Shown: positions 13,149-25,765, counted from the first letter of the stretch. The stretch: DNA of 64,000 nt from Heterostelium multicystogenum (GCA_003667245.1 RCNN01000057.1:1-64000), one strand, 5' to 3'. The notes: a model not told the origin generated them from the sequence alone. Numbers and translations: made by a program.

Positions 13149-14761
13149 ATGAAGTCTTCGTTCCTTTCAAAGAAGAGTTGGCATATCTCTACCATGAAAA
13201 ACCAAGAGGTATGTTGAAAGAAGCTTAAACAGATGATGTTTGATAGCATCAATTTTAGATCTATATACTAATTGCAATGCATTTAATTGATTTGATCAAT
13301 TCTATAGAAAGTATGGAAAGCAGAACAGAGAGATGCTGATGAAAAGAAAAAGATTGAACAACTTAGAAAAGAGAGAATGGAAGATGACCAAATTCATGAG
13401 TTGAAGCAAATGCATGCTTCAGCAACAGGTGCAAAGTAAGTAAACAAAAGTATAGAAAGACAATAAGGATATCTTATTAATGTTGCTAATTGTGACGGTT
13501 AGAAAGGTAGAGAGAATCGATTGGATGTATGAAGGTGCATTTGGTTTACAGCACAAATGATACAAAAAATCAGAAGATAGTTCATCTGCAGGAACAAGCG
13601 ATTTCCTTCTTGGTAAAAAAGTAGAAGACAGTCAAGATAATCAGATGAAACGACTCCAGAGTGTGCCAGGTGCATTGTTTTTTATCATCATCCTCTGTCA
13701 ACTCGGAACAAGACAACAAGACAAGAGTGAGAGAAGATCCACAGCAACTGATACTCAGAAAGCAAAAAGAAGCACTCGACAAGATCTTACATAATCCCGT
13801 TGAAATGAGGAAGCTAGAGAAGGAGAAGAAGAGTGAAACAGAGAAGATCTTGAAAAAGTTGAAAAAGAAAGAAAAGAAAGAGAGAAAAGAGGAAAAGAAG
13901 AAGAGAAAGGAAGAGAAACATAAGAGAAAAGAAAATGGCAGCGCACACTCAGATGACAATGAATCTGAAAATAAGCATAAAGATGATAGAGAATCAAAGA
14001 GTGAGAAAACAGATGAAAAGAGCAGAAAAGATATAGAAAGCAGAAGAGATGATAGAGATAAGGACAGAGATAGAGATAGAGAAAGAGACTCAAGAAGAGA
14101 CGACAGAGAAGAACGATATAGAGATAGGGACCACAGAGATGACAGAGACAGAGACTACCGAAGAGATGAAAGGTATAGAGATAGAGACCATAGAGATGAT
14201 AGAGACGAGAGACACAGAGATAGAGATTATAGAGATGATCGAGAAGAAAGATATAGAGATAGGGACCATAGAGATGATAGGGACAGAGACTATAGGAGAG
14301 ATGACAGAAGAGAAGAAAGATATAGAGATAGAGATCACAGAGATGATAGATCCAGTAGAAGGGATGATATTAGAGATAGAGACAGAGAGGAGAGATACCG
14401 AGATAGGGATCATATGGACAGAGATGATAGAAATTATGGTTCACTGAAAAGAGATAGAGACAGAGATAGAAATGATAGAGAGCCAGATAATAACGATAGA
14501 TTCAAGAGAAATAAAATGGATGATGAAGAAAAACAGAGAAAAAAATAGAAGAGATGAGAAGAAATGCACTTGAAAGAGAAACCGAAAGAAAGAAAGAAAC
14601 TGTCGAACACATTGAAAAATCAAGTAAAGAGGAATCAGAGCTTAAGTCCCTCGAGGACAGAGGCAAAAACATTCTTTGATGACATCCACAAAGATGTTTA
14701 CAACGACTCTGGAATGGCTGATAGAATGAGACGAAATAAATTCTATCACATGAAAGACTAA
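13149..14761 (+). CDS. cwc25: Pre-mRNA splicing factor CWC25 homologue
   Basis: Exon 1 (13149-13208) plus exon 2 (13308-13435) encode KKSWHISTMKNQEKVWKAEQ, the N-terminal CIR-type block of CWC25. Exon 3 (from 13503) gives KKVERIDWMYEGAFG, the conserved element that follows. Downstream are TRVREDPQQLILRKQ and HNPVEMRKLEKEKK, also diagnostic, then a long Lys/Glu helix, an Arg-Asp repeat region (about 14040-14480) and a C-terminus FFDDIHKDVYNDSGMADR. CWC25 joins the spliceosome at catalytic step one. Two short introns (13209-13307, 13436-13502) are clear. Oddities: an in-frame TGA after ...GLQHK (near 13558) and shifts near 13670, 14545 and 14650. The conserved blocks on both sides of each break argue for one gene with sequence errors. 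Confidence 0.85.
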
Positions 14762-14921
14762 ATATCCTATTGTTGTATTAGTCTTGTATCAAATAAAACA
14801 GAATTGTTACTTAGCGGAAAGAAACTTTTAAATGGTTTTCTATATGTTTTTTGTCTTTTCTTTTATTAATATGATTGATTATGTTTTGAAAGTATCATCA
14901 AAGAAATGCATCAAATCCACC

Positions 14922-17530
14922 TTAATATATTTTAGCAGTGAATTTACCACAACTATAGTCATTCTCCATTAAGATGTCATTTTTCAGTTCGAGATACTTT
15001 TCTTTGAGGAGGGTAAACCTAGAACGCTCAGCCTCGGCAATCTTTTTGATCTTTGCCAATTCTGAATCCTTTTGATTTGCAACCTTACAGTTCTTCTCAA
15101 TCTCTTGGAGCTTCATATTGATGATTTCTGTCGGTGAACCAACAATGACATGTGAGCTACTACCGGAGGCATGTGGGGATTGTGATCGATTGTGTTGTTG
15201 GACAAAACCTGGCGAATTTGGAGATGCTGTAACTGAGTTTCTTCGGCTGAGTGCTGAGTTGTGTGGGATCTTAATAGATGACGATGTATGGCTAAGCTTT
15301 TGGTGTTCGTTGTTTGAAATAGTTGGAGATGCTGGAATATTCATGTTGTTATGATTGATGTTGTTATGATGAATGTTGTTATTTTGATTATTATTGTTAT
15401 TATTTTGATTGTTGATGCCATTATTATTACTATAGATATTATTTATATAATTATTAAAATTGTTATTTACATTGCCTAAAATACTGGTATTGATTGACGC
15501 CTTTGGTTTTTGTGGTTTAACCTGAGTTTGTTCGTTGCAATACGGTGAAAGTGATAAGTTTTGAAATTGTGATAAATCTCCCATCTCTGTGAAAGCAACA
15601 ACATCGTAGTTTTTCTTTTTATAATCATCTCCTTTTAATTCCTTTGATAATCCTATAACATTAAATAAATATTGTTAATTATAAATGTACTATATTGATA
15701 CGTTTAATAAATACTAACTTTTAATCTCTTCTCTTAATTGATCTGCTTTCTTTCTCTCTTTGAGTGCTCTCATTGCTACCTTTTGGATTGCATCTTCCTT
15801 CTCTTTCATTTCTTGAATGATTTGACTTGGAGAGAATCCACTTGCCTACTTTCCTCTTCTAGCATTGTCTTTAGCTCTGTGACTTTGTTGGATAAAAAGT
15901 TGGTTTTCATCAGCTCGTACTCAATGATCTCTTTGATTCGCTTGATCTCATCGTCTTTCTTAAGATTCAACTTTCGGAGTGCAATGATTTCCTTCTTTTC
16001 TTCGGTCAGTGTTTTATCCATTGACGAAAGGTCTTGTTTGGGTGATGTTTGTACTGGTGAAAATGATTTGCTGTGTGGTGAATTTGTGAGGGAACTATGG
16101 TGGTGGCCGTGATTATTTCCAAAGCTACCAATACTATTCGGTGTTGGGGAGCTGCTAAGTGACTCAAATGAAAATCTTTCATTCAATCTCTGTATATCAA
16201 CAAGACAACTATTTCCTCTTAATTGGCTAATTGAAGATAATGACCTTTTTAATTCTAAAATTAAAATCCGATTAGTATAATGCTTGTTTAGTTGATGAAA
16301 TGGAATTGATAGTTACTCGTTATCTGATCAATATATTCCATTGATGACTTTTTCTGTGTTTCAGCAAACCATAAGTAATCGACAGATATCTTTCTCTTTG
16401 GAGTGAACTTCTTTCTTTAGCTTTTCAATTTTCCAAACTCCAGTTCTCCTTCTCAGAGTTGACTAGGTGAGATAAAACTTCGAATTTCTCTCGTAGATAC
16501 TGTGCTTTCATTGACTCTGTAGAGGTTTCTGGATCTAACACGCTCTAACTCCTCGTCTTTAGTATGAAATGATGAAACTAACTTTGAAACTGTGTCACGC
16601 TGACTCATCTCCTTTCCATCTTCATGCTGTTGTGTTGGTGCTGTATCCCAGAAGGAAATCGATTGTATAATTTGATCTCTCTCTGCGCGGTCATTCAAAA
16701 CAGGAGATGGTACCACTGAGCCAACCGAATTGGCCAGCACAGGAGAATGTATGTATGGTACTGCTGAGGTAGATATAAATGGTGAATTTGGTACGGTTCC
16801 TTCAATTGCTGTTAGGACCGTCGACTTTTCAATATGCTCTTTCCTTTCACTGTTATCGCCGTCAGCATAAAAATCTTTAATATATCCAGAGAGTGTTTGT
16901 TTATGAATCTATAGTATTTAAGACTAAGTTAGTTATCGTAAAGTAATCATCCCCTAATATGTTGTGATGATAAGCATACCTTTGATTTGATTTAAATAAT
17001 TTGATTGAATCTAATTTGTCTTTTTCGGCTATTCTTGTAAGTCGTTCTATCTCTTTTTCTCTTGATTCGATGTGATTTGAAAGTATATTTTTGACCTCAT
17101 TCTGGTTGATCGTCGATGATTTGAATGACTGTGGTAGTGAAACTGATTCTTTCAACTCACTTCTCTCCTCATGAGACGATGATAATGAATGTGGCGAATT
17201 ATGGCTGTGATGTCTGCTGTGATGGTGGTAGCCCTGCGATTTCACTGAGCTAGACAGCAACGACTGTCCACCATGTATCGATTTTATAGCTGAATGCACA
17301 GGTGTTAAATCTGGGCTGCATGAAATATAATTTTTAGCATTGCCATTCGAATTTCCATTGAACTGTTGCTGCTGTTGTTGCTGTTGCTGCTGATCCTGCT
17401 GATGTAGTTGCATATTTGATTTTACAGAAAATATTGACTTATTACTATTACTATGGTTGTGATTCACATCCTTATTGTTATTACTAATATTATTATGATT
17501 GTCTCGATTGACTGTTTCTAAACTGCTCAT
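14922..17530 (-). CDS. Unrecognised coiled-coil, low-complexity protein
   Basis: Start ATG at 17530. The N-terminal third is Asn/His/Gln/Ser-rich, with a Gln run (about 17360-17395) and a His-rich patch. Short heptad-like segments follow: NHIESREKEIERLTRIAEKD (about 17020), TKDEELERVRSRNLYR (about 16530), EEKKEIIALRKLNLKKDDEI (about 15960), and EIINMKLQEIEKNCKVANQK with KIKKIAEAERSRFTLLKEKY near the C-terminus. Between them are Ser/Pro/Asn linkers and another Asn run (15360-15470). Introns are likely at 16910-16985, 16255-16315 and 15655-15720, and frameshifts near 16450 and 15845. No enzymatic motif is visible. The layout suggests a cytoskeletal or scaffolding protein, but that is only composition. 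It converges on cwc25, with about 160 bases between stops. Confidence 0.6.
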
Positions 17531-20500
17531 TATTAATGGTTTAATAATAATACTGTTCTAATTCTTCAAATACTATATACATTAAATATACAAGATTAAA
17601 AACAACTAGTTTACAAATAACAAAATATATAATATATAGGATAGGGATTGGATGAATGTATATTAATTAATTTGAAGGGTGTTTTATATATGTGTATAGG
17701 TAATTTAATAAATAATAATTATATATCTGAATTTCTTGGCTCGAGTCTGTTACTAATTTCCAATTCTATCAAATAAAATAATTAATTAAATGTTAGTAAA
17801 TTATCTTTGGATATTCAAGAAAATGAATTAATTTGGATTTGAGTAGGTAAGACTAAAAGAATAAATACATAAATAAATAAATAGTAAAAGGAAATGAAGT
17901 AAGAAGAGTAAAGGAATAAAACAGGTAGTAATAAGAATATATATATACAAATATAATATTATTATTATTATTATTATTTACTGTTAATATCTACCTATTT
18001 TTAATTAATACATACACATGACTATCAAAATAATAATTAATATTATTAAATATTGTTATTGATATAATGATAATATTAATAATATTGTGATTATTAATAT
18101 TATAACAATAGGTACAATATAATTAGACAGAACAGAAAAGTGAGTGGAAATAGATGAGTTGAATAAAATGTGGTTGTTTTATGATATGATATGTGTTTAG
18201 GTGTGGGCTAAATTATGAGTGTTGTTCCACCTGAAAGTCAGTAGTATGACAGATGATGGTTGTTGTTGCTTGTATTATTATGTTGTTATTATTATTCAAA
18301 ATTTAAGTGAAGCAATGCACTGCACTCTTCTCCACTTAGTAACACACACTCTATCTAACTTCTAACTAACTCTGGGCAAATAAATAAATTGAATGAATTG
18401 AATTGTAGATAGAAATGAAAATGAGAGTTTATAGTTGTTGATTCTGTGGCTGTTATAGTTGTTGCTGCTGCTGATGCTGATCTGTCTGTGCTGATAAATA
18501 AATAAATTTAATTTTTGTTTGATATTTTAAAATCGTATAATAATTTAAAGATAGTTTTCTTGTTGTTTAAGAAATTTGTGAAAAACAATAATAAAAAACA
18601 AGTGGTGTCCTTCCAAAAAGTCCTTCGATCTTTCACTCTGGTTTTGTGATGCACTTAAATACTGCAACTTTGCTTAGTTTTCTGATTTTTTTTTTGACTT
18701 TTTTAAAAATACTTTAAATCGAGAGAGCAGATTAAGATGGGTGATTTGTGCGAGAAGAGAGAAGATTTTTTTCAAATTAAAAACAAGCTTATTGTATGAT
18801 AGTTCTTTTTATTCTTCCTCTGAGACTTCAGGTGCAAAAGGAGTACAAGAATGCAAAGAACAACAACGAATTGAAAATAACAATGACAATCTAACTAACA
18901 AACCAATAAAATAGAGTAGAGTCTTTCTTTCTTTCTTTCTATTATTACTTTTTTAATATATATGTGTTTAAAGTGATCTTCTATTAATAAATCTATAAGA
19001 TTTAGCCTAACAACGTTGTTAATATAATGAAAACTGTGCCAAATAAAAATAAATAGTAATATTATGATGTTTATTTTATTCTTGTTGTTTTTATTGTATT
19101 TGGTTTTAATCGTTGTTGATTGTTATATTATTTGTTTATTTCCGTTATTTGTTGTATTTATTTGAAAATATAATTTAAATTATTATTATTATTATTATTT
19201 GTTTGATTGTGGTGTCTATTTTGAAATGAAATAAAACAAATATTTAATTATATTTATATTTAATTTGAATATTTGATAAATGTGAGATGTTTGTATTTTT
19301 CATTGATTTTGTCTATTAAAAATAAAACAAACAAATGGAAAGAAAGCAATAAGCAAAGAGTGCTCAAGTAATATAATGATTGATTGTTGATATGATATTG
19401 GGGCTCTAGAGAGGAGGACTAAAGATTAGTCAATACCTACATTGAAGGAATGAACTGTTTATGCTAATTTCAAGATTATTTTTATTTGAATTTGAATGTT
19501 GTTGTTTTTAGCCTTTTTTGCTTGATCAAGCTTTTTTCGAAACGATTATTTGTTTAGTTCACAGCTATTCAATTGCAATTGTTACACAACTCGATATTAT
19601 ATTAGTCGTAGTTACTTCTTATCTTATCGTGTAGGGGTTTGTTTAATATCGGGCTTACTATCTAAATCTAAATCTATATAAATATATATAGCTGTTTAAA
19701 TCTAATTCTTTTAAAATATATATAAATATGTACAAAAACAATAAAAGAATAGTAAATATAATAATAATAATACAATCAAATGTTTGCAAAAATTAATATT
19801 AATAATATTAATTGTTGAGTTAAATAAAGATTTGGTTTGTTTGGTTTGGGTGCAATTAATCCTTAAATTAATTTTACTAAAATGATAACTTTATTTTGCT
19901 GGTTTAAATGTTGTTTGTTTAATTAATTACTTTCTTTGGTTTCGTGTATTAAGATGGGTGGATTACTCATTATTTTGGGAAATAATGAATAATAATAATA
20001 ATAAATAATAATTATTTATTTTAAAAATAAAAAAAAAAACACAAACCATTAAAAATAGAATATTCTTTTTAAATTTAATTTAAAAGGAAATGATTTGGAG
20101 AGATCATACATGCCCGAATGCATGCCATCAACACCCAGAGTTTCATTGTGGTTAACCACTTCAGAGTTAGTTGTTTTTTGTTTTTGTTTTGCTACCACTC
20201 TAAAAAAATGCTTACCAGGGTTTTGCAGGTTATCGCTTATTCATACAAAACCACTTTAACACCTAATTCTCCGATGTGTGTTAGTGGTTTTTGTTACCGA
20301 TGGTAATGAAGTGGGCACAGCAATTGATGATTATATTACACCTATTGCTTACATGATTGTATGTATAATACCAAGGTAGTATGGAGCTAGTGCAAGTATC
20401 TGTATGGCATCAGAATCTATCTATACAAATGCAGTAAAGTGAAGATATACAAGATTCTACTAGTAGTTGTAGACATATAAAGACTATAATCATAATCATA

Positions 20501-21260
20501 GTTTAAAGTAAACATATATATATACCGGTGTCCTAATCCTTTTGTTAATTCATTGCAATGGTGCTGTGGTAAGTTACAACTATAACTTTAACTATAGATC
20601 AACAGATAGATTCAATTTAATTACTATTATTTTATTTTTTATATGTTTTATCATAAGATTGATTTGATTAATTATTTGATTGATGAGTTGAGTTGATTTG
20701 ATTGAGTTAAGGGATTCTTTTACATTCGGTCGACATTATAATATATAACTACTATTTATTTGGTGTTGTTGTTATTGTCATTTTGGTCTCTATAGAGGGG
20801 AAAAAAAGAAATTTTATAAATTAGAAGATACAAACTAAGCTTAGGTTGATTGCATAGTTATAATAAGTTATAGTTCATAGATAGTTATATAGATATATAG
20901 TTTGTTTTTAGTATTTTTTTAAGTTTTTTTTATATTTTTAAATCAAAACGACAATAATAATAATAAGAATGAATAAAAGTTGAGATTAAGACATACATTA
21001 CACAAATTAATGATTGATAATGTTTGTTATATTAAAAATAGGTATTATTATTATTAATATTAATATTGTATCATTATGGTTGTTGAGGTGTTGTTCTTGT
21101 TGTTGATGATGTATTGTTGTTGTTGTTGTCATTGTATTGTGTATGTAAAGTATCATGAATGTCTTGTTGGTTTGTCAAGTTTTATTGCTATTAATTACTA
21201 TTATTATTTGTTTGATTTTTAACAATATATTATTATTATTATAATTATAACTTAGTATTA
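17531..21260. other. 3.7 kb gene-free, AT-rich stretch
   Basis: No open frame with coding character was found on either strand. The sequence is dominated by TTA/AAT microsatellite tracts (e.g. 17955-17980, 19175-19200), T-runs and TA repeats. Mixed-composition patches at 18130-18900 and 20095-20420 may be transcribed leader or non-coding RNA. No tRNA cloverleaf, rRNA or class I small-RNA ends recognised. This is long for a dictyostelid intergenic region. Confidence 0.5.
20246..20292. repeat. Inverted repeat / potential RNA hairpin
   Basis: The left arm caaaaccactttaacac (20246-20262) pairs with the right arm gtgttagtggtttttg (20278-20292) apart from one bulge, leaving a loop of about 15 bases. 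It lies in a patch of more balanced composition within very AT-rich DNA. The ACCACT word also occurs at 20157 and 20197. Read directly from the sequence; function unknown. Confidence 0.5.
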
Positions 21261-22156
21261 TTATGCAGTTGGGAACTGTTTAGAATACTCTCTCAATTTT
21301 GGATGTTGGTTTAAATAAATTTGTTTGTTGGTGGCAAAGTCAATATTACCATGTGGCTTGTATTTGTCGCTGAATCCAGAGTATAGATAGTAAATTGGTA
21401 CTGCTGCAAACATCATAAAGAATGGAGTGTTGAAATCGACACCTCCTTTACCCTAAATAGTTGTTAGATTGTTCGTTAGGTTAACATACCACTGTTTGAT
21501 GCTCGATTGAAATGTTAGCTCGCATTGATACTTACATCTCTGTTCAAAAAGAAACCTCTTGTGTAAGTCTCTTCTTGTTGTTCGTGGTGGTGGTCGTGGT
21601 GATCGTCATGGTGATCTTCGTGGTGGTGGTGATCTTTGTGATGATCGTCGTGGTGTTCGGATGATGATTTTTCATGGTGGTGGTCGGCATGGTGATCGTC
21701 GTGATGATCATCCTGTGTATCGAATAGACCATATTTGTCGGTGTGTTTGAGCATCTCTTCCTCAGATTCGAATTCGTGCTCGGGTTTCTCTAGATTGACT
21801 TGATATTTGATGTTGTCCAAGTGATAACCTGGTGGAGTGCTGATCTCACCGGTGATACGATCACGTATTCTGTCATATATCGAACGACCCTGTAATGATT
21901 GACCGTCGAGCTCCTCAGTGTAGAGGGTTGGGTCTTGCTTGTATCTGTCGTTCATCTCGATTGCCTCGTCAGCGGCGTTGATATCGTCCTGACTGACAAA
22001 AAGCTTCTTCTTCTCCTCTGGTGACAACTCCTCTGCTGCACCACCAGTTGACGACGATGCCTTGTGATCCGAACCAAAGTATCTGACTCCACCAACAGCT
22101 GTAGCGCAATGTTGTTGCACGACCTTTCCAATCAAACGACTACCAATTCTAATCAT
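21261..22156 (-). CDS. Probable mitochondrial membrane protein with His/Asp-rich segment
   Basis: Two exons, 21536-22156 and 21261-21452, joined by an 83-base intron (gtaagt donor, ttag acceptor) with the frame preserved. Residues 1-30 are basic and amphipathic with no acids before the RYFGS region, as in a mitochondrial presequence. A hydrophilic middle contains DRIRDRITGEISTPPGYHLD. Residues about 150-195 are an imperfect repeat of Asp/His (DDHHDDHHADHHHE type). Exon 2 encodes a single hydrophobic helix (NTPFFMMFAAVPIYYLYSGF) and ends in EYSKQFPTA. One TM segment near the C-terminus plus a presequence fits an accessory subunit of a respiratory complex, but I do not recognise the family. The reading frame is intact, unlike many neighbours. 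Localisation is inference. Confidence 0.75.
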
Positions 22157-23411
22157 TTTCTCTCTAATCTATCTATCTATCTGTATATCTTTGTATGTGT
22201 TTCAGAATTCTGAATCCAAATCTGCTGATGCTATGTATGTTATGCAATGCTATACTTTGATCTATGCTCTGTTTGATCTCTGCCTTAATATAGTAGTAGT
22301 ATATGATTAGATAATATCGACTATATAATAGTTAATGATCCAATCACTATATTATATGTGGTGGTTTTGGTGGTGAAGGTGATGCTGATTGCTAGATATA
22401 ATAATCTTGAGGATTCTATACAATTTAATATTATTTACAATAATAATAAATTTTAATTTTTTTTGCATAAAGAAAAAAAGGTTATTCATTGATCATAATC
22501 AGCATTCACACTGTGTTCACACACAAACAATGATTTTTTTCTTTTTTTCTTTTTTTTTTTTCGAATCACAGTAGCTTTTTGCCAGTAACGTTATAAGTTT
22601 TACATGACTGAGATCAATGTTATTTGTTTGTTTGGTTTGTTTTGTCGATCATGGGACCAAAATTCAATAAAAGATGTTAACTCAATTATATTTATTCAAT
22701 ATGGAGTGCATCACTTTGAATACTTTTTAATCAATCGATCAATCAAAGGAAATATCTATTACTATGACTTGAAGCTATGTATATATTTGTGTACTTTTGG
22801 TCTTCAAAATGCTACAAATTGTTTCAATTAAAATTTCATAGTATTTAATATTGCCGATAATTATTGCTACGGCAAGGAAAGACAACGCAAGACAATGGAA
22901 TAAGCTTTGTCTTAATAGTAATATATGGTTCTAAGTACACATTGTGTGAGGGTGCGTGCTTCAATCATTTGCAGAAACAATGCAAAACAAATAGATAATT
23001 CCTTTTTAAACTTAAACATTCCCCCAATATATAAATATTTCACACAACACCCGCACACACAATGCTACTAAGGGTGCTTATCATACAGTTAGTTCTCTGA
23101 AATATTATATATAATAATGGATGGAAATAAACAAACAATCAATCAATCAATCAATTAATTAATCAGTTAATTTTCCAAAAATAATAATTTATTATTAAAT
23201 CATTTCTATTTGTATAGGGAGTAGAGTCCACTTAGAGATCTCTTCCATTGAGTAGTAGTTATTATTCTTGTTTGTTCAAACTCGCCAAATAAATAATATT
23301 ATTATAATAATATTATTATTAATATTATTAATATTGTAGTTATAATTATTGGATATTTAGATATTGAATAAAGTAATAATAGTTATTACTTTAAAATAGT
23401 ATAAAAAATAA
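22157..23411. other. Intergenic, divergent promoter region
   Basis: About 1,250 bases between two divergent genes. It contains a poly-T/TTTC run (22535-22562), CAAT repeats (23135-23160) and ATTATT tracts just upstream of 23412. An open frame at 22604-22831 has random composition and is not annotated. A degenerate inverted repeat spans 22940-23064. Confidence 0.45.
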
Positions 23412-24818
23412 ATGGGAGGAGATATTCATTTATGCTCTTTGATACTTTCGGCAAAATATACGATGTTATTGTATATTGCCACGATGTTGGGAAGTGTTTT
23501 GTCATTGTTGGCCTCCATTTTCAATATTGTATATTACCTCTACAAAAAGAAAAGACCATTCTCCCAAGTTGCCAACAAAAAGTTGTCCATTTTCGAATCG
23601 AAATCAAAGAAACCATTGCTTTCAAAGTTTAGAAATAAGAAGAACAATAGCCTTCCAATTGAAAATTCTAGTATTAGAACAACTACTACTCCAATTAGTA
23701 CTGGTAGTATTAATAGTGGTGGTGAAGGTAGCAATGGAGACATCAATGTATTGATTTCAACAACTACTTCAATTTCCAATAACAATGATTCCACTCCGGT
23801 TACAACTCCTTCCACATCTCCAAGAAGACTAAATAACAATGCTACAGTTGAGAATAATAATAACAACAACAATAATAATAATGTCAAACCAAAGAAAATC
23901 AACCAATTAGTATTCTTCTTGTCGGTGGCAGACTTCATTGCTTGTGCCACCATGGTTTTCTCACAAGTTTGCATGATGATTAGATTTGAATTTACCCAAA
24001 CCTATAAATTCTGTGCCACTGTCAGAACTATTGTCCACTTTGGATTCTTGTCATCTTTCCTATGGACCAATTGTAAGCCATTCCTCATTCTATCTATCTC
24101 TCTACCCATTGATCAATTTAAAACTAACCTAGTCAAATGTTGCAATATTATATTACAGCTATCGCTTATTACTTATTAAGAGAGGCCTACGATTGGAAAC
24201 CATTCAATTTTCCAGTTATTATATTCCACGTGCTTAGCTGGGGTCTTGCAGGATTGATTGCAGCAGCACTGTTCTTTGGTAAATTCATCATTGAGGATCC
24301 AGAGTATGGATGGTGTTCTATTAGCCCTACCTATCAACTCTACTTCTGGGTGTTGCCACTGCTCATATCTTTCTTTTGGAACCTTCTATGTTATATTTTG
24401 ATCTACAAAAGGTTTAAGGCTATCCTGTCCTATGGTATATTTGGTTCTAGATCTATTCAGATGAAGAGACACATCGCTAAAAAACTGACACTCTACTTAG
24501 CTGCATTTCTATTGTAACAATCACTTCATCTCCTCCTTTTCTTTCACTATTACTAAACTACTACATTCCCTCTAATTATATATATATATATATATAGGTG
24601 CTGGGTATGGGACTTGATCAATCATTCAGTGTTTTACATTCGAAGAGAGTGTCCACCATACTTCTTATGGGTATTACAAGATCTATTCTCTCCGTCACAG
24701 GGTAAGTTACTATTACACTGAAGTTCTTTAATTAAGACACATATTAACAGCAACAACAACAATAACAATAGGATTCTTCAACTTTTTAGTTTATGCACTG
24801 ACAAACAGAAAGTCATGA
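23412..24818 (+). CDS. cAMP-receptor-like (Crl-type) G-protein-coupled receptor
   Basis: Four exons (23412-24072, 24159-24513, 24598-24701, 24772-24818) join in frame with clean GT-AG introns. Seven hydrophobic segments can be placed: TM1 YTMLLYIATMLGSVLSLLAS, TM2 QLVFFLSVADFIACATMVFS, TM3 after the CATVRTIVHFG Cys, TM4 FPVIIFHVLSWGLAGLIAAA, TM5 LYFWVLPLLISFFWNLLCYI, TM6 KKLTLYLAAFLLCWVWDLIN and TM7 ending GFFNFLVYALTNRKS. The Trp in TM4, the EDPEYGWCSI second extracellular loop with its Cys, and the HIAKKLTLYLA entry to TM6 fit the dictyostelid cAR/Crl family. The first intracellular loop is unusually long (about 130 residues), Ser/Thr/Asn-rich with an Asn run. The C-terminal tail stops right after TM7, unlike cAR1. 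No frameshift. Ligand unknown. Confidence 0.85.
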
Positions 24819-25765
24819 CTTGACTAGTATGACTTGATTCATTGGTTATTTTGTCCTGAAAATAAAAGATTATATCATAGTTTTAAAGAATTGCTTGAAT
24901 AAGATCGTCAAACCTGATGATCTTAGCTTGGCTAGTGATCTATGTAATGACTGTAACTCCTGACTGTACAATGTGATATGTGTAATAATTCGACGAAGAT
25001 TGGGGTCAGATTTCCAGTCTAACCCATTGAGCATTAAAATGGGGGTTTGTTATGTTTGTTTGATTCATATTGTTGGGAGAAATATGGTCGGCTTATTAAT
25101 GATTATTGTGGATTTGCTAATAAAGTGGGAAAGGAATAAGTAAGTGAAAAGCAAATTGGGTGTTGTTGTTTTTTTTTTTCGGCAACCACAAAGAAGCTGA
25201 GATGGGTGTTGTTGAAAAATATTACAAAACAACCCAGAACCTTATACTGGTAAGACCACACTTAATTGAGATATTTAATTTTTGATCAAAATTTAAAGAT
25301 ATTTTTGGTTTTTAAAGAGAAGATGATGTCACACACCAAGTTTTTGAGACTAAATCATTTGATTTTAATTGTTTTTTAATATTTTTTTGATGATTTGGGC
25401 AGATGAAGCAAATTCTCAACATCATAAAACATTCTTTCCACACCATTTCTCTCGAATTTAGTCTAAATAAAAATTATTGTTGTTTAATTTCACCTACATA
25501 TTTAATTTTCTAATGAAATATTAACAAATAATAATAATAAATTAACACTTTGAATAATTAATATATATATATACATAAAGTCAAATTTAATCAGATAGAT
25601 TTAAATTGATTTTGAATTCACAATTGTTCAGATACTTGTAAAATACACACAACACACCCTACACACACACGCACATACATCATCATTGCTATTTGATTAA
25701 TCAAAACACACAATCAAATTACATTTAATATACTTTTTTTTGTTTTTTTACATCTCATTTTTTAA
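24819..25765. other. Intergenic, AT-rich
   Basis: About 950 bases between the receptor stop and the PH-domain gene start. A patch at 24880-25060 has more balanced composition and short self-complementary words, but no convincing RNA family. The end (25560-25760) is TA-, CA- and T-rich and probably holds the PH gene's promoter. Confidence 0.45.

Noticed and set aside
20118..20306. 62-codon plus-strand frame in the gene desert
   Set aside because: Composition is not dictyostelid coding-like, and the inverted repeat lies inside it. Better explained as non-coding.
22604..22831. 75-codon frame upstream of the GPCR
   Set aside because: Random-looking composition and no splice or promoter context.
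24910..24970. C/D snoRNA-like boxes (ctgatgat ... ctga)
   Set aside because: The C box has C where a purine is required, and no terminal stem brackets the two boxes.
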